Shown: positions 25,471-34,906 of the stretch, one piece after another
Layout of the letters: every line of letters begins with the position of its first letter
Numbering within the stretch: the first letter of the stretch is position 1
Assembly (NCBI GenBank): GCA_003402745.1
Contig: QQND01000002.1
Coordinates: 22,154-86,153, forward strand
Source of the DNA: Verrucomicrobiota bacterium
GTDB taxonomy: Bacteria; Verrucomicrobiota; Verrucomicrobiia; Chthoniobacterales; Chthoniobacteraceae
Reading direction: 5' to 3'
DNA: 64,000 nt
The notes under the pieces: model-generated
Database searches by the model: none
What the model was told of the DNA's origin: nothing
What the model saw: only the letters and a program-made list of their open reading frames with translations
Program-made: the position numbers and the translations under genes

Positions 25471-28400
25471 ATGGAAAACGGTTTTGAACTCAGCTTGCAA
25501 TGCGGCGGAACGAGCGATGCGTTCACCTTCGAAGGCGGATCACTAATGATCGGCAGGGACCCGTCCTGCGAGGTGGTCATTGATGCGGAGGGGGTGGAAT
25601 TACATCATGCGTCTCTCATGCTGGAGGGAACCAAGATTCAGGTGGAGGATCTCACGGGAGGTCATAAGACGTTCGTGAACGGGTATGATATCAGTGGGCG
25701 GGTGGAAGTGGAGTGTCCGGCGACGGTACAAATGGGGCCAGCGGTGTTGCGGGTGAAGGTCGTGGAGGCAGCACCTGACGCCCATAAGGCGGAAAGTGGC
25801 AGGATGATTTTTACAATGTGTGCGTCGCCGGGGGGGGCCCAGGCGGAGGCGGCCGAGCCCACTGAGGAAATGCTTCTTGGGATGGGGCCGCGCAGCGCAA
25901 GCGTGCAGGTCCGGTACGCTTTGGGGAAAGAAATTGCGCGCGGGGGGATGGGCCGCATTTACACGGGGGAAGACCCTCAATTAAAGCGGGTGGTTGCGGT
26001 CAAGGTTTCGAATGTGTCGAGCGGGGGAGATCCGCGGTTTGCGCGTGAGGCCGAGGTGCTTGGGAATTTGCCGCATCCGAACATTATTCCGATTCACGCG
26101 ATGGGGGAGGATGAGGATGGGTTTCCTTTTTACAGCATGAAGCTGGTGAAGGGACAGACGCTGAAGGATGTGATCCGGCATTTGCGCGATGGAGATGCGG
26201 GGGCGAAGAAGACCTACACGCGGGTGCGGCTTTTGACCGTGTTTCGGAAGATCTGTGATGCCATGGCCTTTGCCCATTCAAAGGGTATTTTGCATCGGGA
26301 TTTAAAGCCTGAGAACGTTATGGTGGGAGAGTTTGGCGAGGTGTTGGTGATGGACTGGGGGTTGGCGAAGAAAATGGGTGAGAAGGATCCGTTGGCCGCT
26401 GATGGGGCGGCAGTCGCGGTGCCCGCGAGTGGGGCTTCGGAGGACTTTGGTTTGACGCTGGATGGGCAGGTGGTAGGGACTCCCCAATACATGTCCCCGG
26501 AGCAGGCGGAAGGACGGCTTATTGAAATCGACGAGCGTGCGGACATCTACTCTATGGGCGCAATTTTGTATTCAATATTGACCCTGCGTCCACCGGTCGA
26601 GGCAGACACTCTGGACGAGCTTCTGAGCAAGGTGAAATCCGGACAAATCACCTCGATGACCACAAAGCGGAGTTGGGTGGAGTCTGGGAAGAAGTTACCG
26701 GGGAAGCCTCAAGAGATGGGGGCGGAGGTGCCGGAGGCGCTGCGAGCGGTGACGCGCAAGGCGATGTCTCTGGAGAAGGAGAAGCGATACCAGACGGTGG
26801 AGGAGTTTGCTGCCGATATTGACGCTTATCTGAGCGGCCGCGCCACGCAAGCGGAGCACGCGGGAGCGCTGCGCCAGCTTGTGTTGTTGATGCAAAGGCA
26901 CAAGTCGGTAACGGCGCTGCTGGTTTTGATCTTGATAGGGGCGGCGGCTTTTACCGTGCAGTTGATAGCGAGCGAGCGTGTGGCATCGGAAAACGCGTAC
27001 ATTGCCGAGGAGAACGCAAAAAAGGCAGCGAAGGAGCGAGAGAATGCGCGGGGCAAGGCAGCTGAAGCGAACCTGGCGTTGGTGGAGGCGGCCGAGCGGG
27101 ATTTGGATGGTGAGGAAATGCAGCGCCGACTTGCGGAGGTGCCCAAGGATTTGCGGGACCAGAAGTGGGAGTATCTGAACGCGAAATTAGAGTCCGCAGA
27201 GGTGAGCGCAGAGGCAAAGGACAATTCGCATTGGACGGCCATGGTACAGCATCCACAGAAGCCGGGTGTGCTAGTGACCCTGCAAGCCAACGGGTGGGTG
27301 CGGACCTTGGATTTGAAAAAGCAGGGGGGCGGGATAGAGGATCTTTGCAGGGTCGATACGACGAATTTAAACGACGTTTTGGCGTTGTCCCGGGACGGTT
27401 CGAAGGCAGCGGTGTTGCGGCACCAAAAAGATAAGGGAGTGGTGAAGGCGTCCTTGATAGAGGTCGTACAACTCGCTGGAGGGAAGAAAATTGCAGAGCT
27501 CAAATTGCCGCCGGTGAGGGTAATGCAGTTAACCTTCAGCGCGGACGGGGCTTCGCTTTTGTGCGTTTACAAGACGCAGTCTGAGGAAGTGTGGCATGTA
27601 GAAATGCGGAATTTTCAAAACGCGGTGCAATGGGAGCGTGCCAACGAGTTTGGGGTATGGGCAGAAATCAGTGAAAAAGGGGAAGCGGTGCACATGTATT
27701 CGGAGCGCACCGGAACAGAGCGCAACGGGATCCTGATTTTGGATGCGAAAACTGGGGCTTTGCAGCGAACGCTCGCGAGGCCTGGTGTTTGGGGACCGTT
27801 TTTAATGAGTGCCAGTGCCCAGTTGAGTTCGACGTTCGTCGCGAAAGTTGATTGTACGAGTGTTGTGGGTATTCACCCTTCAGGTAGGTTTTTACGTCGC
27901 TATGAAACGGCAACTGGGAAGCTGATTTTTGAGAACCGTGTGCAGGGAGTGAATACAATCGCAGCGCTGCCGGATTCGGGGATTATTGTGACGCTGGGCC
28001 AGCGCTCGGACCGGTGTGTGGTGTTGCAGTATTGGCATCAGGATACAGGGTTGCTTGTGAAGTCGATGCCGTTGCTTGGGAATATGAAGGGCGGTTGGAG
28101 GTTGGTGGTGCATCCCAAGACGGGGGACGTGGCGGTGGTCAACGGCAAAAAGCTGAGAGCTTGGAACTTTCAGCCGTCAAAACCCGTGACTACCTTGATG
28201 TCACAATCACGCGGGTTTGATTTCCTTGGGGAGCCTTGGCGGTTGGCTCGGATTTCTGGAAATGGTTCTGAGTCCGCTGTTGAAATTTTTGACACGCGAC
28301 TTACTGATTATTTGAAAAAGCCTCTGGCCGTTTTTAAGAGTCCGGAGTTGAACGCAGGGAAACTAGTCGCGAGCAAGGATGGTGCGGTTGTAGCTGTGAA

Positions 28401-29187
28401 ATCCCATGCAACGGGAAAAGTGCGATTCTATCGGCGTAAAGGAAACACTTATGAAGAGACCTTCAAGGGGAGTCCCCCTTTTATACCGCCGAATTGGGCC
28501 TTGAACGCGGATGGTTCGAGGCTTTGGACAGGGGCAGGGGTGTATGACACCATTTCGGGGAAGGAGGTGTGTAGAATGAATAGGGAGGGTCTGGATGTGC
28601 CGCAGAACGTTTCTGGAGCCTCGGATTGGGTGGATGGAAAAACGATTGTGGAGATCGTTCTTATAAAGGCGGATTGGGAGGGGGCGCCCGAGGATGCGGT
28701 GGAGCGTGCGATGGTCCTCTGGGATGCAGAGACGGGCGCGCGCACGCTGCGGGTGGATGCACCGGACGCCAACGGGCTGTGCATCTCTCCGGATGGAAGA
28801 CAAATATGCGAGGCAGGAAACGACATGCGGTTGCGGTTGCGCAATGGAAAAACTCTTGCGGTTGAGCGGGAGTTTCGGGCGCACGACGCACCTATTTCTG
28901 ATGTGGAATGGCATCCCAAACTTCCTTTGCTTGTGAGTTCCTCGGAAGATCTGACGGTGCGTGTTTGGAACCTCAATGATGGCCATCTCGTGGAGGAGTT
29001 GCATGGGATTGCGAGCCAAGCCGAGCAGCGGGCTGAACGGGTGGCGTGGAGTCCAGATGGACGGACACTCGCGGTGGCTGCCGGCGGCAACCAGACCGTG
29101 GGTTTTTATGAGATGGCATCCACGAAGCCGAAGCCGCAAGCGGGCGCTCCCGCGCCTCCCAAGCCCGCGCCGGTGCCTCCCAGGTGA
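25471..29187 (+). CDS. FHA - Ser/Thr protein kinase - transmembrane - WD40 receptor kinase
   Basis: A 1238-residue protein. Residues about 1-90 are an FHA domain (IGRDPSCEVVID, HHASL, TFVNG), which binds phosphothreonine peptides. The kinase domain spans about 150-450: Gly loop GKEIARGGMGRIY, catalytic Lys178 in VAVKVSN, HRDLKPENVM near 275, D-W-G in place of DFG near 295 (usual in this PVC subgroup), and the SPEQAEG loop end. A membrane helix lies near 481-505. An extracytoplasmic part of about 700 residues, partly coiled coil and then a WD40/propeller, follows; the clearest blade is DLTVRVWNLNDG near 1167. It probably senses an external signal and phosphorylates cytoplasmic FHA partners. 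It has no obvious operon partner; a sensor role is inferred. Confidence 0.9.
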   Translation: MENGFELSLQCGGTSDAFTFEGGSLMIGRDPSCEVVIDAEGVELHHASLMLEGTKIQVEDLTGGHKTFVNGYDISGRVEVECPATVQMGPAVLRVKVVEAAPDAHKAESGRMIFTMCASPGGAQAEAAEPTEEMLLGMGPRSASVQVRYALGKEIARGGMGRIYTGEDPQLKRVVAVKVSNVSSGGDPRFAREAEVLGNLPHPNIIPIHAMGEDEDGFPFYSMKLVKGQTLKDVIRHLRDGDAGAKKTYTRVRLLTVFRKICDAMAFAHSKGILHRDLKPENVMVGEFGEVLVMDWGLAKKMGEKDPLAADGAAVAVPASGASEDFGLTLDGQVVGTPQYMSPEQAEGRLIEIDERADIYSMGAILYSILTLRPPVEADTLDELLSKVKSGQITSMTTKRSWVESGKKLPGKPQEMGAEVPEALRAVTRKAMSLEKEKRYQTVEEFAADIDAYLSGRATQAEHAGALRQLVLLMQRHKSVTALLVLILIGAAAFTVQLIASERVASENAYIAEENAKKAAKERENARGKAAEANLALVEAAERDLDGEEMQRRLAEVPKDLRDQKWEYLNAKLESAEVSAEAKDNSHWTAMVQHPQKPGVLVTLQANGWVRTLDLKKQGGGIEDLCRVDTTNLNDVLALSRDGSKAAVLRHQKDKGVVKASLIEVVQLAGGKKIAELKLPPVRVMQLTFSADGASLLCVYKTQSEEVWHVEMRNFQNAVQWERANEFGVWAEISEKGEAVHMYSERTGTERNGILILDAKTGALQRTLARPGVWGPFLMSASAQLSSTFVAKVDCTSVVGIHPSGRFLRRYETATGKLIFENRVQGVNTIAALPDSGIIVTLGQRSDRCVVLQYWHQDTGLLVKSMPLLGNMKGGWRLVVHPKTGDVAVVNGKKLRAWNFQPSKPVTTLMSQSRGFDFLGEPWRLARISGNGSESAVEIFDTRLTDYLKKPLAVFKSPELNAGKLVASKDGAVVAVKSHATGKVRFYRRKGNTYEETFKGSPPFIPPNWALNADGSRLWTGAGVYDTISGKEVCRMNREGLDVPQNVSGASDWVDGKTIVEIVLIKADWEGAPEDAVERAMVLWDAETGARTLRVDAPDANGLCISPDGRQICEAGNDMRLRLRNGKTLAVEREFRAHDAPISDVEWHPKLPLLVSSSEDLTVRVWNLNDGHLVEELHGIASQAEQRAERVAWSPDGRTLAVAAGGNQTVGFYEMASTKPKPQAGAPAPPKPAPVPPR

Positions 29188-29347
29188 ACGTTGCTGTGAG
29201 GTTGTTGGGTGGCTTGCAATCGTTGACTTGATTGTCTTCGGAGATGGACTATTTCTTGGCCATCTTTTCCGGATCGTTACGTCACGGACTCCTGGCGTGC
29301 GGCTAAAGGGGACGTTGCCATTGGACAGCATCCAAAACGCTTACGAC

Positions 29348-30610
29348 CTAGGGTTTGGGAGCAGTTTCAGCGAGATGATTCCGGTTGTTTCTTAAAACGG
29401 GTTTCTCTGGGGGTTCCCAGCCTTTCGGTGCCCCCATGATCACGACCGCTCTGCCCGTGTTATCGTGGATGCGGAGATTGTCGGCGATGACGCCATTCTT
29501 GGAGTGGCGCCAGCAGTGGATCGCGTTACCGCCGCTCTTGATCACGTTTCCAAGAACCTCGTAGCCATCGAGGTTGAAGTTTGGTTCGATGGCGGTGACC
29601 GCGGTCTCCATGTAGTTGTGGTTGCATTTCACGTTGCGCAGGAGGCCCCGGAACGATGGGTGACCTAGCAGAAAGGCGGATCCGTTGGGATTCAGCGTGC
29701 GAGTGCGCTGAATGGTGATGTCCTCTGCGTCGAAAGAGGTGCCTGGGGTCACAGCGCCGCCTGGCAGGAATTTGCCACTGTGTTCGCCGTAGCACATGAC
29801 CGAGCGGTTGGTGTCGGTCATGGTGATGTCCTCGACGACCACGCCGCGCACCCGCCCGTGAATGAGGACACAGGCGTTAATGTTCTTCACAAGAAAGCCT
29901 GGCTGCACGTTGTGCGTTGCGTTCATGTCGATGGTGCCTTTGCCGGTGATGCGCACGTTTTCGATGTAGTCGGACTGGCGACCGTGGCCGATTCGGATGC
30001 CGTAGGCTTCGGGGCCATCGTAGGTAACAAACCAGCGGCTGCCTTTGTTGTGCCCAGACTTGTGCGCGAAGCGGATCTTGACGCCGTGGGCAAGCTCCTG
30101 CCAATCGCCGGTGATGGGTACGCCCCTGTGTGGGGTTTCTCCAAACTTGCTTTCCGAGGCGGTGAGGCGCGCGCTGCCCTCGGGGTTTTCCGTATTGTGA
30201 AAGACCCCCCAGGCAAACGTGTCTGCGTCTCCATCTGGGGTTTCGGAGTCCGTAACAATTGAAAAAATAGAGGGACGGCTCAGGTCGAACGCGCCTCCGA
30301 CCTCCATGTCGTCGAGTTTTTTGCCAGCATCCTGATCGGTGGTGATTTCGGGGGTGGGCTCGAGCTTGGTTGCTTGGTCAGCGAGCTTGAGTATTGCCCC
30401 GTGTTTCAGTTCGATCTCGACGGATTTGTCCACATAAAGAAGGGCACGGTTTTTGCCGGGTTGGTGTTCGTGGAGACCGGGCTGGAACACGAGGCGGTCG
30501 CCTGAGGCTGCGCGATCGAGGATCTCCTGGGGATTGCTGCCGGGCTGGATGAGGTGTTCTGCCGCGTGTAGGAGCGGCGCGAAGGCGAGGAGGAGGAGGA
30601 GAGTACGCAT
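29348..30610 (-). CDS. Secreted parallel beta-helix protein
   Basis: A 420-residue protein with signal peptide MRTLLLLLAFAPLLHA. It begins HLIQPGSNPQEILDRAASGD, the usual entry of a beta-helix (PbH1) domain, and continues with many coil repeats (ENVRITGKGTIDM, VVEDITMTDTNR, AEDITIQRTRT, LRNVKCNHNYMET, NGVIADNLRIHDN). It resembles the larger beta-helix protein at 23205-25094 in general design but is not a copy. The likely role is binding or cleavage of pectin-like or other polysaccharides outside the cell. A 43-residue dehydrogenase remnant ends 14 bases upstream of its start. Confidence 0.82.
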   Translation of the reverse strand: MRTLLLLLAFAPLLHAAEHLIQPGSNPQEILDRAASGDRLVFQPGLHEHQPGKNRALLYVDKSVEIELKHGAILKLADQATKLEPTPEITTDQDAGKKLDDMEVGGAFDLSRPSIFSIVTDSETPDGDADTFAWGVFHNTENPEGSARLTASESKFGETPHRGVPITGDWQELAHGVKIRFAHKSGHNKGSRWFVTYDGPEAYGIRIGHGRQSDYIENVRITGKGTIDMNATHNVQPGFLVKNINACVLIHGRVRGVVVEDITMTDTNRSVMCYGEHSGKFLPGGAVTPGTSFDAEDITIQRTRTLNPNGSAFLLGHPSFRGLLRNVKCNHNYMETAVTAIEPNFNLDGYEVLGNVIKSGGNAIHCWRHSKNGVIADNLRIHDNTGRAVVIMGAPKGWEPPEKPVLRNNRNHLAETAPKP

Positions 30611-30624
30611 GGTTTTGCGAGGCG

Positions 30625-30756
30625 TTAGAGTTGTGAGGCGTTGCGACCGGTGATCCAGACGCGAGCCCCTGCGTTGACAAAAGCCGCGGCGATGCTGGAG
30701 CCGTAGCTTTGGGAGGCTCTGGCGACGATTGCCGAGAGGGGGGATAGGTTTGTCAT
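30625..30756 (-). pseudogene. Truncated 5' fragment of a short-chain dehydrogenase (SDR)
   Basis: Forty-three codons from ATG at 30756 to a TAA at 30625. The product starts MTNLSPLSAIVARASQSYG and then reads SIAAAFVNAGARVWITGRNA, a clear match to the start of SDR enzymes of the ...ATGASxGYGxxIAxAF...GAxVWITGR type. The glycine-rich NAD(P) loop is damaged: the position of Thr is Arg and a Gly is Ser. The remaining about 210 residues are missing. It lies directly before the secreted beta-helix gene and may be the scar of a deleted uronate or sugar-acid dehydrogenase gene. Confidence 0.75.
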
Positions 30757-31146
30757 TGGAAATCAGAGTTTAAATAAGCAACAGGTAACCTCCCTGCCCA
30801 GTTGGGAAGATTCTAAGCGTTTCACTAACGAGGCAGTCCTCCATGGGAGGGGGGTGTGAACAGTGTACAGCGCACAACCGAGGGCAACCCTTAGAAGACG
30901 GTCTGAGTCTGAGTCATCCAAAATCGCAGTGCAAATGCCACATTATAATTAACCCGAAGTGCAGATGAAACGCGATTTTTTGGCGTTCCTTGGAGTGAGT
31001 TTGGGAATATTTTAGCCAGATTGTCCGGCCGAAAAGGGGGTCGAACTGAGGAGGAGCAGATGGTGCGCCTCTCTGAGATAGCTTCGGCTGCCGCCGGGGT
31101 TGGATGACTTGACATAATCCATGACTAGTCCTAGCCTTTGGAGGGA
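30757..31146. other. Non-coding stretch between the SDR remnant and the GntR stub
   Basis: About 390 bases without a believable coding frame. A perfect TTGACA at 31109-31114 followed 17 bases later by TAGCCT (31132-31137) is a weak promoter candidate for the GntR stub, but the -10 box is poor and so close to the start codon that a good ribosome-binding site (ggaggg, 31140-31145) would lie outside the transcript. A short CCTCC-ATG-GGAGG inverted repeat lies at about 30839-30851. Confidence 0.4.
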
Positions 31147-31407
31147 ATGACTGCCGCACCTTTTGAATCCATTCTTTGTCCACCCAGATTGGTGGAAAAA
31201 GTGTTTAAGCAATTAGCGACGATGCTGAGGGTTGCTCTTGGGCAGGACGTGAAGTTACCCGCAGAGCGGGCGCTGGTAGTGAAGCTCGGGGTGAGTCGTA
31301 ATGTGCTGCGGGAGGCCACGAAGCCTTTCGGGCTCCAAGGACTGCTGGAGAACCGGCAAGGCCGGGGCACACGGGTAGTAGACCGTTTAGCTCGTGCCCT
31401 TTTATGA
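31147..31407 (+). CDS. GntR-type winged-helix DNA-binding stub (no effector domain)
   Basis: From the ATG at 31147, preceded by a strong ribosome-binding site (ggaggg), an 86-residue protein. Its second half is a standard GntR winged helix: VKLPAERALVVKLGVSRN, then VLREATKPFGLQGLLENRQG and RGTRV. FadR/UxuR-like regulators continue with about 140 more residues of effector-binding FCD domain; here the protein stops right after the wing. Its stop overlaps a possible start of the DUF1501 gene (ATGA at 31404). It is either a decayed uronate-type regulator or a short autonomous DNA-binding protein. Confidence 0.7.
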   Translation: MTAAPFESILCPPRLVEKVFKQLATMLRVALGQDVKLPAERALVVKLGVSRNVLREATKPFGLQGLLENRQGRGTRVVDRLARALL

Positions 31408-32690
31408 AAGCATCCCCCTCTATGTCTCGTCGCCAACTCCTTCGCGTGGGAGTGGGCAGTTGCCTGAGCCTTTCGTTAGGGCAGTGCCTTTCATTGCAGG
31501 CAGAGTCCGGTTCGGCAGTGCCCATTGCTAAGGCGAAGTCGGTGATTCATATCTTTTTGCCCGGGGCGCTTGGCCAGCATGAATCGTGGGACCCGAAGCC
31601 GGAGGCTGCAGCGGAGTACCGCGGCGAGTTTGGCGCGATTGGTACGAAGGTGCCCGGGATGCAGCTTTGTGAACTGCTGAGCAAGACGGCGGGGGTGGCG
31701 GACAAGCTCACTTTGCTGCGCGGGGTTTGGCACACGGAGTCTGCGCATGAGCGCGGGCAAATGACGATGCTAACGGGCTGGCGGCCGAGTCCTGCGGTGA
31801 TGTATCCGAGCATGGGCAGCATTGTTTCGCATGAGCTGGGGAGTCACAAAGATCTGCCGCCCTTTGTGAGCATCCCGTCTACGCCTGCGCAGGCGGGTAC
31901 GGGGTATTTGAGTCCGACCTTTGGAGCATTCAGCGTTGGCGGCGATCCGAGCCAAACGGGCTTCACGGTGCAGGATCTTGCGTTGCCCGCGGCTGTAGAC
32001 AACGCCCGCTTCGACACGCGGCGTTCTTTGAAGGATGTCGTGGACGCTCACTACGCGCATCTGGCTCGAAGCGGTGCAGTGGAACCGATGGGCAAGTTTT
32101 ATCAGAACGCCTATTCGATGATTGCATCACCGGCGGCGCGTGAAGCCTTTAATTTGAAGGCAGAGTCGAGTGCGGTGCGCGAGAGTTACGGGCAGAATTT
32201 GGCGGGGCAGGGGCTGTTGATGGCCCGGCGGTTGGTTTCTGCTGGAGTGCGTTTTGTAACAGTCTCGTATGGTTCTTGGGATCATCACCAGAATTTGAAG
32301 AAGGGCGTGATGGACCAGTTGCCGAAGTTTGACCAGGCCTATGCAGCGCTCATTGCTGACCTTGCAGCGAGCGGGATGCTTGATGAAACGTTGGTTGTGG
32401 TGTCGACGGACTTTGGTCGCACTCCAAAGATGAACAGTGCTGGCGGACGCGACCATTGGGCAAAGTGTTTCAGCGTGGCGCTAGCGGGCGGCGGAGTGAA
32501 GCGTGGCTTTGTGCATGGAGTTTCGGATGCGACAGGCGCGGAGCCGATGGAAGGCGCCGTAGCGGCGGAAGATTTGGCCGCCACTATTTTTCATCTTATG
32601 GGTATCTCCCCGGAGAAGCGGTTGATGGCCATGGGCACACGTCCGATCGCCATTAACGGCGGCAAAGTGGTGCAGGATATCCTCGCTTAG
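31404..32690 (+). CDS. DUF1501 protein (copy 1)
   Basis: A 428-residue protein with a Tat-like leader (SRRQLLRVGVGSCLSLSL; true start possibly Met7, 31422). DUF1501 hallmarks are present: FLPGALGQHESWDPKPE near 52, WHTESAHERGQMTMLTG near 111, VTVSYGSWDHHQN near 290, LVVVSTDFGRTPKMN near 332 and a GGRDHWAKCF box. DUF1501 belongs to the alkaline-phosphatase/sulfatase superfamily by fold, is secreted, and is found with DUF1549/DUF1553 proteins; the reaction is not established. Here it opens a four-gene plus-strand block (PPC, DUF1549/1553, cytochrome-WD40 proteins follow at 20, 9 and 6 bases). Confidence 0.92.
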   Translation: MKASPSMSRRQLLRVGVGSCLSLSLGQCLSLQAESGSAVPIAKAKSVIHIFLPGALGQHESWDPKPEAAAEYRGEFGAIGTKVPGMQLCELLSKTAGVADKLTLLRGVWHTESAHERGQMTMLTGWRPSPAVMYPSMGSIVSHELGSHKDLPPFVSIPSTPAQAGTGYLSPTFGAFSVGGDPSQTGFTVQDLALPAAVDNARFDTRRSLKDVVDAHYAHLARSGAVEPMGKFYQNAYSMIASPAAREAFNLKAESSAVRESYGQNLAGQGLLMARRLVSAGVRFVTVSYGSWDHHQNLKKGVMDQLPKFDQAYAALIADLAASGMLDETLVVVSTDFGRTPKMNSAGGRDHWAKCFSVALAGGGVKRGFVHGVSDATGAEPMEGAVAAEDLAATIFHLMGISPEKRLMAMGTRPIAINGGKVVQDILA

Positions 32691-32710
32691 CGCCCAAGAT
32701 TCGGATCTTC

Positions 32711-34897
32711 ATGAAGGGTTGCTTCCAAACTCTGAGCGTTTTGGCCGCGCTGGTTGCGATCACGCCCTCGCACAGCGCGGAGACAGGCTCACCTATTTTT
32801 CTGGGCATTGAACCCCCGTGCGCGCAGGCGGGCACGCGCCAAGAGGTAGTGCTCCGTGGCGTGCGATTCAGCGATATCGAGGAGGTGATGTGTCGCGACG
32901 CCGGAGTACGGGTCCATAGGATCGGGGAAAGGAAAATCATCCCCGCTTCCGCCAAGACACCCGAAAAGGACGAGGTTTCCGTGGAATTGGAGTTTGCGGC
33001 CGATTTACCCTTTGGAAATGTGGCGCTCCATGTACGCACGCGGACTGGCATTTCCAATCCGCGTACGCTGCATCTCAACCGACTGCCGATTGTTGCGGAG
33101 ACCGCGGCCACGGCAAAGCGCGAGACCGCGCAGCTTATTCCGATGGACCGAACAGTCTGGGGGCACATCATTGGCTCTGAGACTGACTGGTATGCGGTGG
33201 ATCTGGCACAGGGGCAGCGGTGTAGTTTGGAGGTGCTGGCGTATCGCATTTCTCCCACGGATCTGGATGCCATGCTCCAAGTGTGGGCGCCGGACGGGAG
33301 CCTGTTGTACGAAAAAGACACCTCGCAGCTCTACTATCATGACCCTGCGCTCAGCTTTGAGGCAGGGCAGACCGGGCGTTACACGATCGCCTTGCGTGAT
33401 GCGCTCAATGGCGCCCACCAAAACGATGCTCGATATGGCATGGGGGGCGAGTGCCTCTATGTGATGCATGTCGGCGACTATCCGCAGGTTACGAGCGTCT
33501 TTCCACTCGGCGGAACGACAGGCCAAGCGCTTGAGGTTGAGATGCAGGGCGATATCCGCGGCGTGATCCGCCAAACGCTCAAACTGCCCGAACGACAGAC
33601 GTTCAACTTCTCGCCGCTAGGCCCTAAGAATGGGAACTGCTGGGTTTTCGACAAACCGGAAACCGTTTTTCCCAAAGATGAAAAGTGTCCTGGCACGGGG
33701 CCGGTCTTCGTTATGGCCAGTTCCCAGCCTAGTACGCGCGAGGCGCTGGCGCATCGGACTCGCGATGCAGCGCAGGTCTTGCGGGAGCCGCCTTTTGCAC
33801 TGGAGGGGCGGATTGAAAAAACGGAGGAGGAGGACTGGTATCGTTTCCGTCTTCCCAAAGACAAATCGTGGCGGGTGGACGTCTTTGCCCGCCGTCTGCG
33901 TTCCCCGTTGGACTCCAAGCTCACACTTTTCTTTGCCGATAATTCGGCGACTCCGTTGGAAAATGATGACCGGTCGCGGAACGACATGGACTCTACTCTG
34001 ATCGTAAAAGGGATGGGCGAGGAAGTTATCGTTCGTATCGTTGACACGCGGGGACAAGGAGGAAAGGACTTTGGCTACCGACTGGTGGTGGATGAGGCGT
34101 ACCCACAGGTCAACTTGACGACGGCTTCCGTGGAAGCGATGACGCTGCTGCCGCTTTTCAAAACGGGCCACAGCATCAGCGTTCCGCGCGGAGGCCATGG
34201 GTTGCTGTTGCTGGAGAAGCAGGGGGACACCACGACACCGCCGGAACCTTTGGACATTCGCATCGCTGGGTTGCCTCCTGGCGTGAAGGCGGATGTAGCG
34301 AAGCTACCGCTTGCGAGCGGCTATTATCCCGTAGTGCTGAGCGCAGAGAGCGATGCAGAGTTCTCGGGCAGCTTTGCCAAACCCTCCGGCATGGCTCCTG
34401 CCAATGGTGGAACGGAGGTGCCTTTCGAGCAACGCCTTGGCATGGTTTACAGTCATCCCGCGTACACCGCCTGGCACACGGAGAGATTCTCCTCCGTGCC
34501 CGTTGCAGTGGTTGAGAAACTGCCTTACGCCATCAAAGTAGTAGCGACTTCACAGGCCGTAGAAGCGGGAAAAAAAGTGGCGCTCACACTCACTGTCACA
34601 CGCGGTCCAGGTGCACAGGCGCAGCCTTTGACGGCCATGTTTCCGGCTCTGCCTCCCGGCGCGGTGCACGGCACGATCGAAATACCCGCCGACGCCAGCG
34701 AGGCTTCCTTCGATCTTGAGATCCCGGCCACTTGCCCCTCCGGCGAATGGCCAATCGCAGTTGTTGTGTGTGACTCGGACGCCGCTCATCTGCGCGACGG
34801 CAGCTGGCCGTTCTATCAGTCCACAGTCGTGCAAGGCCACCACTGGACCTGTGCCCCGCTGACTTACTTGCGGATTTTGCCCGTTGCAAAGCCGTGA
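32711..34897 (+). CDS. Secreted IPT/PPC-domain protein of the DUF1501 block
   Basis: A 728-residue protein with signal peptide (MKGCFQTLSVLAALVAITPSHS). Residues about 25-130 look like an IPT/TIG-type sandwich (SPIFLGIEPPCAQAGTRQEV). Two pre-peptidase C-terminal (PPC) domains follow: near 155-255 (ETDWYAVDLAQGQRCSLEV) and near 365-460 (EEDWYRFRLPKDKSWRVDVFA). The remaining 260 residues are beta-rich and unassigned. PVC proteins of this kind accompany DUF1501 and DUF1549/1553 genes. It is probably a cell-surface binding or scaffold protein; no catalytic site is visible. Confidence 0.8.
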   Translation: MKGCFQTLSVLAALVAITPSHSAETGSPIFLGIEPPCAQAGTRQEVVLRGVRFSDIEEVMCRDAGVRVHRIGERKIIPASAKTPEKDEVSVELEFAADLPFGNVALHVRTRTGISNPRTLHLNRLPIVAETAATAKRETAQLIPMDRTVWGHIIGSETDWYAVDLAQGQRCSLEVLAYRISPTDLDAMLQVWAPDGSLLYEKDTSQLYYHDPALSFEAGQTGRYTIALRDALNGAHQNDARYGMGGECLYVMHVGDYPQVTSVFPLGGTTGQALEVEMQGDIRGVIRQTLKLPERQTFNFSPLGPKNGNCWVFDKPETVFPKDEKCPGTGPVFVMASSQPSTREALAHRTRDAAQVLREPPFALEGRIEKTEEEDWYRFRLPKDKSWRVDVFARRLRSPLDSKLTLFFADNSATPLENDDRSRNDMDSTLIVKGMGEEVIVRIVDTRGQGGKDFGYRLVVDEAYPQVNLTTASVEAMTLLPLFKTGHSISVPRGGHGLLLLEKQGDTTTPPEPLDIRIAGLPPGVKADVAKLPLASGYYPVVLSAESDAEFSGSFAKPSGMAPANGGTEVPFEQRLGMVYSHPAYTAWHTERFSSVPVAVVEKLPYAIKVVATSQAVEAGKKVALTLTVTRGPGAQAQPLTAMFPALPPGAVHGTIEIPADASEASFDLEIPATCPSGEWPIAVVVCDSDAAHLRDGSWPFYQSTVVQGHHWTCAPLTYLRILPVAKP

Positions 34898-34906
34898 CCA
34901 TTTTCT

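Noticed and set aside
31109..31137. TTGACA with 17-base spacing to TAGCCT as a sigma-70 promoter
   Set aside because: The -10 box matches only three positions and lies too close to the start codon.
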